This document shows, in pieces, positions 1 to 8,061 of a stretch of 46,215 bases of DNA. The notes under the pieces were generated by a model. The model was given only the letters and a program-made list of their open reading frames with translations, was not told the origin of the DNA and did not search any database. The DNA comes from Sulfurimonas sp. (lineage in GTDB: Bacteria > Campylobacterota > Campylobacteria > Campylobacterales > Sulfurimonadaceae): contig JAERRX010000045.1 of NCBI GenBank assembly GCA_016735225.1, positions 1 to 46,215 on the forward strand, written 5' to 3'. The number at the start of each line of letters is the position of its first letter. Position 1 is the stretch's first letter. The translations under genes and the position numbers were made by a program.

Positions 1-2
1 AT

Positions 3-440
3 ATAAATAAAAGCATATTAAAAAAACTATTTTCTTCAAATATAGATAGTTCTCTAATACTCAACATTCCAAAACAACTTAGACACCAAGAGTTTTATTT
101 TATAGGTATAGAGTCAAAAAAAGATGGATATTTAACTTTAATTCAAATATATGAAAATGGAGAAACTGCACTTTTGTTTAGCAATAAAAAAGCAAATAAT
201 AATATAAGACTAGAATATCCAAACAGAAATGAATATGATGGACTAGAGGCATATCTCAATGAAAGTCAGACTAAAGCAAAAGATTTAACAATCGCACTTA
301 TTTGTAAAGAGAAAAAAGACTTTAGTTATTTTGACAATATTTCAGTATATAAAGAAAAATATGCTAAAGTTTATGGAAAAGTATTTGATATGATGAGTGG
401 ATGCAATGTCAGTAGTGAAATAGTGGAGATCAAAAGATAG
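3..440 (+). CDS. C-terminal part of a hypothetical protein (possibly DUF4384-like), truncated at window start
   Basis: Frame is open from base 3 (INKSILKKLFSSNIDSSLILNIPKQ...) to the stop at 440; the tracked ORF at 174 is only an internal TTG start. The LIQIYENGETALLFSNKK segment is reminiscent of DUF4384, which is tentative. Confidence 0.5.
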   Translation: MNKSILKKLFSSNIDSSLILNIPKQLRHQEFYFIGIESKKDGYLTLIQIYENGETALLFSNKKANNNIRLEYPNRNEYDGLEAYLNESQTKAKDLTIALICKEKKDFSYFDNISVYKEKYAKVYGKVFDMMSGCNVSSEIVEIKR

Positions 441-558
441 GAGTCTTACGAAGATATCTGAAGTGATGGCTATAGCCTCTAGGTGGAGATTTTGAAAATG
501 ATGATAGGTGAGCATTAGTTTTTGATTTGGGTTGAGTCTATAACTATTTTGATTATGT

Positions 559-1314
559 TTATTGTTTGTCGTAGGCACATCTAAAACCAATATGTTCATA
601 CTCATAGCTTTTAGACGACCTATATATGAAGTTTACAAATCGTACATCAAAAAACTCTCTATCTTCACGGTTTTTATAGCTACCACCCTTGATTACAATC
701 TTGTCATCTTCTCCCTCATAAAGAGTTGTAGTCATCTCCCACACATTGCCCATCATGCCAAAGAGTCCATTTGCCGACTCAATACTTAGATCTACCGTTG
801 TTAAGTAGTTGTCCATTTTCTCTTGAGCAGACTCATAGCCAATAGTAGGATAAGCGATAAAAACACTCTCTTTATTTTGGTACTTTCCGATTTTTGTTGG
901 TGTTATCGCAGCCAATATCCACTCTTGTTGTGTAGGCAACCGAGCATCTATACTCTTACAATATTTACCAGCTATATCAAAACTCACTTTTGTTACAGGA
1001 AGCAGTGCATCATCCTCATCGTAGTAGTCATACTTCTCTAACCAAAGAGCTGTTTTCATGTTCTCTATCTTCTTATGATGCTTACTATACTCTTTTGCAA
1101 ATTCAAAAAAGTTCCTTTTACTTACTTCATACTTCTGTATATAAAAGGGTTTTTGGGTTTGAAAGGATTTGTGAGATGTCTCAAATGCTAGTTTTGACTT
1201 AAGCTGTGGTATCGCAAGATTTTGGGGGACTATCTCGACCTTTGCATTCTCAAATGCAAGGGTCACTAAAGGAAAAAAAAGATATATAAAAGAGAGTTTT
1301 TTATATCTGCACAT
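559..1314 (-). CDS. Formylglycine-generating-enzyme (FGE-sulfatase/SUMF1) family protein with signal peptide
   Basis: 251 aa; motifs YEVSKRNFFEFAKEY, LPVTKVSFDIAGKYCKSIDARLPTQQEWILAA, NGLFGMMGNVWEMT, VIKGGSYKNRE, HIGFRCA are typical of FGE-sulfatase domains. Confidence 0.85.
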   Translation of the reverse strand: MCRYKKLSFIYLFFPLVTLAFENAKVEIVPQNLAIPQLKSKLAFETSHKSFQTQKPFYIQKYEVSKRNFFEFAKEYSKHHKKIENMKTALWLEKYDYYDEDDALLPVTKVSFDIAGKYCKSIDARLPTQQEWILAAITPTKIGKYQNKESVFIAYPTIGYESAQEKMDNYLTTVDLSIESANGLFGMMGNVWEMTTTLYEGEDDKIVIKGGSYKNREDREFFDVRFVNFIYRSSKSYEYEHIGFRCAYDKQ

Positions 1315-2113
1315 TTAAAGCTTCACTAAGTAGCTCTCTTAAAACCTGTCCAGTCTTACCAGTGATAAGTGCTGCATTGTTATCAAACTCGGCATTTACT
1401 ATCTCTTTTGTCATGATAGTTATAGTATTTGCAGTAGAGTTTAAGATCACTAAAAATATTCTCACATCTACAAAGTAAACTCTCTTTTTGTCATAGGGAG
1501 TAAACGACTCAAGAAAAACACTATCTGGGTTTACCATTTTAACAATTTTACCATTTGCATCTCTTAGTGTTACTTTTATATCTGTAACCATCTGAACCTC
1601 TTTCTCAAGGTAGATATTTGATACTTTAAACAGAGTGTTTTCAGCCAATAGCTCTAACTCATTTTTTTCCTCTTTTTCACTGTTTACATCTTCAAAATCA
1701 CTCTCAGAGAAGTCAGCAAAGTCATCATCTTCTTCACTCTCTACAGTTTTCTCCTCTTTGTTGATTTTGTTATACTCAAAGAGAAGAGTTTCGTTAAGTT
1801 TATCTAGTTCAAGAGTAACTAGTTTTTCATAGTGATTTTTTCTAGCATATTTTTTAGGAGTTACTATATTTGCTTGTAACTCTTTTGCAACGATCACTCT
1901 GGTAAGTTTCTTTATCTGGTCACGATAGCCTCTTTTTATGGCTATTCTAGACTTTTTTGCTCTCTTGTTTGTGACTAAAACAGGTGCGATCACGAGGTTG
2001 TACTCTGAGTTGTTTACACTACTAAAGTATGCTGAGAGTTCAGATGCATTGAGCTCAGATGTGCCATAGCCTAGTAAAAACAGTGCTACTATTAGTTTTT
2101 TAAATATACTCAC
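1301..2113 (-). CDS. Hypothetical exported protein
   Basis: 270 aa ORF with N-terminal hydrophobic signal sequence; co-directional and nearly contiguous with its neighbours. Confidence 0.65.
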   Translation of the reverse strand: MSIFKKLIVALFLLGYGTSELNASELSAYFSSVNNSEYNLVIAPVLVTNKRAKKSRIAIKRGYRDQIKKLTRVIVAKELQANIVTPKKYARKNHYEKLVTLELDKLNETLLFEYNKINKEEKTVESEEDDDFADFSESDFEDVNSEKEEKNELELLAENTLFKVSNIYLEKEVQMVTDIKVTLRDANGKIVKMVNPDSVFLESFTPYDKKRVYFVDVRIFLVILNSTANTITIMTKEIVNAEFDNNAALITGKTGQVLRELLSEALNVQI

Positions 2114-2116
2114 TGT

Positions 2117-3244
2117 TTACTTCTGCTTCATACATCTAAAAGTGACATTTGCACCTGTATGACTTTTAGAAGCACCCCAGTACTGATAGTTTGCCCAGTC
2201 AAATAAAATGATCTCATTTCCAGAGATCTCAACACTATCATCATCCTCTGCCATATCATCAATCTCTACTGCAGTTCTACAGTTTTTACTGTACTTCTTC
2301 TGTCTTAGACTTAGAGTATCCGCTTCACTGCAGTACTTGTCATCAAACTCACTAGAGTAACCCTCTATCATCTCTTCATGTCCGGGACTAAAGGGTTTAG
2401 ATATCACACCATCTCTTCTAGCATACTCAAAAACATAGACAGAACTCAGTGAAGCCCCATCATTGATACTCTGACAATAGTTCTTTGCCTTAGCATAGCC
2501 AATATTTGTCATAGCCTTATTTTCACTCCCTTCACTCTTATACATAGCCTGTGTTACAGAGCCTTTCATGATCATATAAGTATCTATATTGCCCATGTTG
2601 TCTGGCACTTTCACTTCAGCCCAGTTTGACTGCAACTCATTTGCAACACTTCTAAGATCAACAGTCTCATCAAAGTAGATGATAGCACCACGAACAGGTA
2701 TAAGCTTTATTTCAAACTTCTCATTTCCTTTAAAGTTTACCTTTAAGATCAAGTCCGCTTCTTGAGGTGTAATGTTTGATATTTGACCAGTAAAACCATT
2801 TTCTCTATGCTCTTTTTGATCTTTTACCAAACTTGATATCTCTTCATTTGAGTGCTTATATTTAAGATGCTTTGTATCATGTATGAAGAGTTTGATCTCT
2901 TTAAGTAGATCGCCCTGCTTTGCTGAGTAACCTTTGAAGTCCACTGCTACTAAGAGTCTGTTTTTTCTGTTTCTTAACTCTTCGTTTTGTAAAACTCTAT
3001 CCATAAGTTTAGTAAAGTATGGAGTTAAGAGACCCTCTGAAAGTTTTAAGTTATGGTCCACATACTTACTATATCTTATATCATTTTGTTCATAAAAATT
3101 TAGCTTTGGATCTGCATCAAAGTTTACAGAGAGTGAGTCATGAAAGTCATTTTTAAGATGAGATGGCACTTCAACTTCTCCACCTCCGCAACCAACTATA
3201 AATGTAGCTACAAGTAGTAGAGATAGATTTTTGACTAGAGACAT
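2117..3244 (-). CDS. Putative lipoprotein with C-terminal FGE-sulfatase-like segment
   Basis: 375 aa; lipobox-like N-terminus (LLLVATFIVGCGGG); C-terminus AKAKNYCQSINDGASLSSVYVFEYARRDG...GANVTFRCMKQK resembles a degenerate FGE/C-type-lectin-like domain. Confidence 0.7.
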   Translation of the reverse strand: MSLVKNLSLLLVATFIVGCGGGEVEVPSHLKNDFHDSLSVNFDADPKLNFYEQNDIRYSKYVDHNLKLSEGLLTPYFTKLMDRVLQNEELRNRKNRLLVAVDFKGYSAKQGDLLKEIKLFIHDTKHLKYKHSNEEISSLVKDQKEHRENGFTGQISNITPQEADLILKVNFKGNEKFEIKLIPVRGAIIYFDETVDLRSVANELQSNWAEVKVPDNMGNIDTYMIMKGSVTQAMYKSEGSENKAMTNIGYAKAKNYCQSINDGASLSSVYVFEYARRDGVISKPFSPGHEEMIEGYSSEFDDKYCSEADTLSLRQKKYSKNCRTAVEIDDMAEDDDSVEISGNEIILFDWANYQYWGASKSHTGANVTFRCMKQK

Positions 3245-4500
3245 TACTTGACTTCAACTATATTGTATTTAGCTTGAAAGTCGGCTAGTTTTTTTCTATT
3301 TTTGAGTATGCTCTTTGTTGTTGCATCTTCAAGTGTGAAGTGAAACTCACCTAGAGCGATATCAAACTCTTGAACTAGCTTTTGCTCTACTTTGAAACTG
3401 TAAAAAGCATGAGACTTTTTCTCTAAAACCACTCTCCCCTCACTCCTGCTTACTCTAAAGTCTTTTGGTGTGTCAGTATTGTCAAAGAACATTAGTGCAT
3501 CTTTTTTAGGGTTTGTGACCATCATCCAAACTCCTGCTAAGTTATAGTAGGGAGTCTTTTTGTTTCTTGTGTACTCTTTTTTCTGTCCATTGCCATACTT
3601 GACTTTTATCATAGACTTTTTAGGACTAGCACTAAACTTGATGTTTGAGTTAGCATCTTTAAACTTTCCAACAGTCTGAAAAAGTGACCTAGTGTGCAGA
3701 CCAGCATAGATGTTTTGCTTTTGGTTGATTTTGGAGCCATGTGCTAAAACCTCACTCATTCCATCTATATTTACCTCTGTAAACTTGTCATTTTTAGCAT
3801 TAGTATTTATGGAGACTTTGAGTCTCTGCTCTTTGTTGTCTTTAGAACTTTTATATACTAAGCTTAGTGTTTCGTCTGCTATGTCATCAAAGGTTGCAAC
3901 TGTTTTCAACTCTGCTGATAGTGCTATAAACTCTTCTAGTTTATCAGAAGTAACCCTACTTAGCATAAACTCCATCTCTTTTTTAGACCCAGTACCTAGC
4001 TCAAACCCAACAAGCACTCTCTCTTTGAAGTAAAATGTACCAAAGGTCTTCATCTTAAGTCCATCTTTATTGCTACCAATAGACTCTTTTACTCTTACTT
4101 CATAGCTTGCTACATCTGTTTTTCCAGAAAATATTTTAGAGTTATACTTTTTCATTTTCTTTGTAACTTCACAAAAATAGTAGTTTCCATCTTCAAAAAC
4201 CTGTAGAGATGTTCCATCGTTTAACTTACCTAAAAGACTATATGCAAGAAGTGTCTCAAAACTAAAGATCGATCTTAGGCTATGGTGTTTTAGATCACCA
4301 AAAAGTTTCAACTTCTTACCATCTTGTGAAAATACAAACTCCTCATCATCAAACTCCATAAGAACTTTTTTCTTATCTTTTGTAGTAAACTCATACTTGT
4401 TGTCCTCACTAAATCCTGCTTCTCTGAGAGAAAAGTAGCTGGCATTTAAACTCAAAACACTCATCACAAATACTACAGAAACTAAAAACATTTTTTTCAT
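3244..4500 (-). CDS. Hypothetical exported protein
   Basis: 418 aa ORF; signal peptide MKKMFLVSVVFVMSVLSLNAS; overlaps the downstream start (3244). Confidence 0.65.
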   Translation of the reverse strand: MKKMFLVSVVFVMSVLSLNASYFSLREAGFSEDNKYEFTTKDKKKVLMEFDDEEFVFSQDGKKLKLFGDLKHHSLRSIFSFETLLAYSLLGKLNDGTSLQVFEDGNYYFCEVTKKMKKYNSKIFSGKTDVASYEVRVKESIGSNKDGLKMKTFGTFYFKERVLVGFELGTGSKKEMEFMLSRVTSDKLEEFIALSAELKTVATFDDIADETLSLVYKSSKDNKEQRLKVSINTNAKNDKFTEVNIDGMSEVLAHGSKINQKQNIYAGLHTRSLFQTVGKFKDANSNIKFSASPKKSMIKVKYGNGQKKEYTRNKKTPYYNLAGVWMMVTNPKKDALMFFDNTDTPKDFRVSRSEGRVVLEKKSHAFYSFKVEQKLVQEFDIALGEFHFTLEDATTKSILKNRKKLADFQAKYNIVEVK

Positions 4501-4604
4501 AGATCACCCTTTTTTTCATTTTTCATATTTTATCATATTTTCAATCTTAATCTTCTTAGAGACCCATTAAGGCATGCAAATGAGAGAAGAGCAAAGTATC
4601 AAAG

Positions 4605-5012
4605 TTATTGTCTGCTACCTCTAACACAACGAACATAGTACTTATCGGACTTATCGTAGCCGTTGGTATGGCCACTGTAGAAGTACACGATCCAAGCACT
4701 CGAGCTACCGGATACAATTGCCGAACTTGACCAGTAGAAGCTAGAGGCTATATTTTGAAAACCTTTTTTAATAGCTGGCTTATACCTACTTATATCGACT
4801 ATGGACTGTAGCTCTTTTATATTTGGAACTCTCCAGTCACTTTTAGCATCTAGTGTTAGTTTTTTACAGTAACTCTTTGCACCACTCCACTCCTTTTTTA
4901 CAGTTTTAGCATCCACATCGTCTTGCCAAACAAGACCTGTCTTAGTATCTACAAATATCTCTAAACTCCAAAGGCTACTAAGCCCTATCATCATCAAAAG
5001 GATTATTCTCAT
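4605..5012 (-). CDS. DGR target protein 1: secreted DUF1566/Lcl_C domain protein carrying VR1
   Basis: 135 aa; signal peptide MRIILLMMIGLSSLWS; GLVWQDD..., AKSYCKKLTL..SDWRVPNIKELQS DUF1566 signatures; C-terminal 47 codons are VR1, matching the TR with A-specific changes. Confidence 0.93.
   Translation of the reverse strand: MRIILLMMIGLSSLWSLEIFVDTKTGLVWQDDVDAKTVKKEWSGAKSYCKKLTLDAKSDWRVPNIKELQSIVDISRYKPAIKKGFQNIASSFYWSSSAIVSGSSSAWIVYFYSGHTNGYDKSDKYYVRCVRGSRQ
4611..4751 (-). repeat. DGR variable repeat VR1 (141 bp)
   Basis: Ungapped alignment to TR 6096-6236: 15 mismatches, 14 at TR adenines on the coding strand, plus one silent T->G (TCT->TCG). Confidence 0.95.
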
Positions 5013-6093
5013 TTATCACTCCTACTTTTTTACACAAATTGTAGCTATTTGCATGGCTAATATGCCCTACAAATGAAGCTTGAACAGATAAAAACTGCTT
5101 TATCTCTACAAGACTCATTTCTCCTTTTTGCTTTTCATAGCTATCTAAATAGCGAGCTTTTTTATGCTTATAGTTTTTTATAACTCTTCTTCTAACTAAC
5201 ACATAGTGTGGTCTTATGATATATCCCAAAAAATCCAAACCATCATGAACCGACCTAAGTATTGTTTTATCTCTGAGCTTTAGCTTTAGGTATTGCTCTA
5301 AATAGAGTTCTATTTCACTCTTGATCTCAACAAGTCTATCTTTAGAGTTATCAAAAATTACAAAATCATCTACATATCTTATATATCTCTTGCACTTTAA
5401 AACTCTCTTGCAAAAATTGTCAAAATCATTCATATATACATTTGCAAAAAACTGACTTGTAAGGTTTCCAATAGGTAAGCCCTTGTTTTTAGGAACTTTA
5501 AAAAGTGTTTTATGCGAAGGGATGAGTTCAAAACCCTCTTTTGAGCCTTTTATATAGACATTTTTAGTAATATCGTAAAAAATAATTTTATGAACCAACC
5601 ATAACATTTCATTTAACTCTATTGCAGATTTATCTACCTTGTGATAATTTTGAACTATTGTAGAGTTTAGCATATTAAAAAGTATATTTTTATCTATGGA
5701 GTAGAAGAAATTTCTTATATCCAATTGCAGATAATAGTTGGTCGCTTTTGAAAATTTCAAGGCTCTTTTTTGAGCATTGTGTATGCCCTTACCTACTCTA
5801 CAACTGTAACTGTCGTGGATGAACTTAGGCTCATATATTTTTTCTAAAACAGGAGTTACTAGATGATGCACAACTCTATCTGAAAAATCAGCCGCAAAAA
5901 CCTCTCTAAGTTTTGGAGAAGTTGTTAAAAAACATACACACCTTGCAGGCATATATGTTCTCTTGTTTAACTTTTCCTCTAAGTTACAAATATTCTCAAC
6001 AAGATTCATCTCAAATTTAATTGCATTATGGGTTTTACCTTTACCCCTCTTGCATCTTAAATAAGCACTATGAATCTCCTTAAATGTAAACAT
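4978..6093 (-). CDS. DGR reverse transcriptase
   Basis: 371 aa; RT motifs: YYLQLDIRNFFYSID, GLPIGNLTSQFFANVYMNDFD (DGR-type), RYIRYVDDFVIF catalytic YVDD, DGLDFLGYIIRP; adjacent TR, VRs and avd. Confidence 0.97.
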   Translation of the reverse strand: MFTFKEIHSAYLRCKRGKGKTHNAIKFEMNLVENICNLEEKLNKRTYMPARCVCFLTTSPKLREVFAADFSDRVVHHLVTPVLEKIYEPKFIHDSYSCRVGKGIHNAQKRALKFSKATNYYLQLDIRNFFYSIDKNILFNMLNSTIVQNYHKVDKSAIELNEMLWLVHKIIFYDITKNVYIKGSKEGFELIPSHKTLFKVPKNKGLPIGNLTSQFFANVYMNDFDNFCKRVLKCKRYIRYVDDFVIFDNSKDRLVEIKSEIELYLEQYLKLKLRDKTILRSVHDGLDFLGYIIRPHYVLVRRRVIKNYKHKKARYLDSYEKQKGEMSLVEIKQFLSVQASFVGHISHANSYNLCKKVGVINENNPFDDDRA

Positions 6094-6095
6094 TA

Positions 6096-6236
6096 TCTGC
6101 TACCTCTAACACAACGAACATAGTACTTATTTGACTTATTGTTGTTGTTGGTATTGCCACTGTTGAAGTTCACGATCCAAGCATTCGAGCTATCGGATAC
6201 ATTTGCAGAACTTGACCAGTAGTTGCTAGAGGCTAT
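6096..6236 (-). repeat. DGR template repeat TR (141 bp)
   Basis: Near-identical to VR1 and VR2; translated TR is Asn-rich (NYWSSSANVSDSSNAWIVNFNSGNTNNNNKSNKYYVRCVRGSR), with 11 AAY codons where the VRs carry diverse residues. Confidence 0.95.
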
Positions 6237-6352
6237 TTGGTTCTCTATTTTAAAGCTTCTGATGAAAATGTCAAAAGAAGCTTGCATAAAGCTATATACC
6301 ATTTTCAGGTAAGAAAACCGCACAATATTTTGTTGCACTCTTGCAAAATTTA

Positions 6353-6706
6353 TCATTTTACAACTCTGGCATAGTGGTTTAGCCAAGCTTGGGACTGTTT
6401 GCATATAGCAACAATTAGCTTAGAACTCTCTTCAAACTGTTTGAAACTTTTAAAAGCCTTTAGCTCGTAAGACAACTGAATCAGGATCTTTGTCTCTTCA
6501 CACTTATCTCTTAAAAGTACTAAACCCTCTCTTTTGTCTTCATGCATGTTCACTCGATGTATCATAAAGAGGATCTCCTTTGAGTACTCTCTTAAATCAC
6601 CTCCTATAGTATATTTATTGTACTTTTCAAAACTCTTAACAATAGTCTCAATATATACACAAAACTCCATACTACTCCTGTATATCGGTAAGTTTTCATA
6701 TCTCAT
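6353..6706 (-). CDS. avd: DGR accessory variability determinant (Avd-like four-helix-bundle protein)
   Basis: 117 aa helical protein (MRYENLPIYRSSMEFCVYIETIVKSFEKYNKYTIGGDLREYSKEILFMIHRVN...KQSQAWLNHYARVVK); position between target and TR/RT is typical of Avd. Confidence 0.88.
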   Translation of the reverse strand: MRYENLPIYRSSMEFCVYIETIVKSFEKYNKYTIGGDLREYSKEILFMIHRVNMHEDKREGLVLLRDKCEETKILIQLSYELKAFKSFKQFEESSKLIVAICKQSQAWLNHYARVVK

Positions 6707-6727
6707 TTTTAAACCAAAGTATCAAAG

Positions 6728-7892
6728 TTATTGTCTGCTACCTCTAACACAACGAACATAGTACTTACCCGACTTACTGTAGTTGCTGGTATAGCCACTG
6801 TTGAAGTTCACGATCCAAGCACTCGAGCTATCGGATACATCCGCAGAACTTGACCAGTAGTAGCTAGAGGCTATATTTTTAATTCCATCTATTACTGCTG
6901 GACTATGCTTATTGTAGTCAAGTAAACTTAAGAGTTCGTAATAGTTGGGAAGTCTCCAGTCACTTTTTCCTCCAAGAGATAGATCTCTACAGTACCCCTT
7001 AGCATCTTCCCAGTTAAGCTTTGTACTCTTTGCCTTTTCATTATCTTGCCAGATGAGACCATCTGTGGCTTTAAGCATTCCTAGTTTTCTATATGGTTTT
7101 CTTTTCTTTTTTTTTATATCTTCAACAAGTTGTTTATTTTTAACATTTCCAGTCCAGACTATCAGTGTATCTTTTATCTTACTCTCTAGCTTAAAGTCAG
7201 TATCATACCCTGACATATCACCCATATTTGTTTGGTATGTTTTTTTGTTGAGCTTTACACTTAGGCTGTTTATATATAGACCTCCATCACTATACTCGAA
7301 GACCACTACTGGTTTTAAGCTTTTTAGCTTTGAGCTTTCATCTAGTCTCTGTGCTTCTTTGGGTGCTACTTGGATCTGGATAGGGATGGTGAACTTATCT
7401 GAGATGATTTTACTTATAAAGACTCTATCATCAGCATTATAATTATCAAAATTATCTATTTTGGGTTTTCCAAGGTAGATATTTAAAGCATCTTTTAGGG
7501 TGCTTTGTAGTTTTTTGGGAAGCTCTCTTTGTGCTTTTTTTTGTTTAGTTTTGATAGTTGCTATCTTTTGCTCATAGTCTAAAGTATTTTTGCTATTTTT
7601 AGCATCTTTACTTTTCACATCTTTAGCATAAAGCTTTTCTACTCTTGCTTTCTCATCTTCTACTCGTTTTTTAAAATCTTTAGTAGGTTCATACTTCCCT
7701 TTTTTTAACTCTTTTGACCTGTAGTCAGACCTGCTTACACTTATCTCTATTGGCTTTTTAACTGAGTCTAGGCTATGTTGTGAAAGCAGTTGCTTTTTCT
7801 TAGCATTTATAAGTTTATTTATCTCTGTAGAAGAGATCGTACCTGCAATAAGTGGTAGTGAGAAAAGTAAGAATATTAGTAGTTTTTTGATG
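6728..7892 (-). CDS. DGR target protein 2: secreted two-module protein with C-terminal DUF1566/Lcl_C domain carrying VR2; apparent start is non-canonical (ATC at 7890-7892), first canonical in-frame start is GTG at 7618
   Basis: ORF track gives 6728..7618. The frame stays open upstream and encodes a signal-peptide-like N-terminus (..IKKLLIFLLFSLPLIAGTISSTEINKLINAKKKQLLSQHSLDSVKKPIEIS...) similar to the start of the paralogous protein at 14002-15384. C-terminus DGLIWQDNEK...SDWRLPNYYELLSLLDYNKHSPAVIDGIKNIASSYYWSSS is DUF1566. Confidence 0.85.
6734..6874 (-). repeat. DGR variable repeat VR2 (141 bp)
   Basis: Ungapped alignment to TR: 11 mismatches, all at TR adenines on the coding strand. Confidence 0.95.
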
Positions 7893-8061
7893 GTATCACC
7901 TTAGTTTGTTTTTATTTTTGAGTTTAGCTAAATATAAGTAAAATATTGATTAAAGCTAAAGATTTTAGATAAAATAACTATAACTGAACTTTCGCACCAA
8001 AACTCAATAGTCCCCTACTCTAGTTCCATTAAAATGTTTTATCAACTCTACTTTAACTTGC

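Noticed and set aside
3710-4033. 107-aa plus-strand ORF inside 3244-4500
   Set aside because: Low-complexity Ser/Leu-rich antisense shadow of a longer, better-supported ORF; the same applies to 1635-1832, 6945-7442, 15908-16213, 34528-34803 and similar ORFs.
4978-6093. Retron or group II intron RT
   Set aside because: DGR-type motifs, an adjacent TR with two A-mutated VRs and an Avd-like protein point clearly to a DGR; no intron maturase domain or msr/msd structure was seen.
6093-6404. 103-aa ORF over the TR ending in YYVRCVRGSR
   Set aside because: This is the TR read in the target frame, extended into the avd 3' end. It lacks a DUF1566 core and a signal peptide; its Asn-rich sequence is the unmutated template, so it is not called as a protein.
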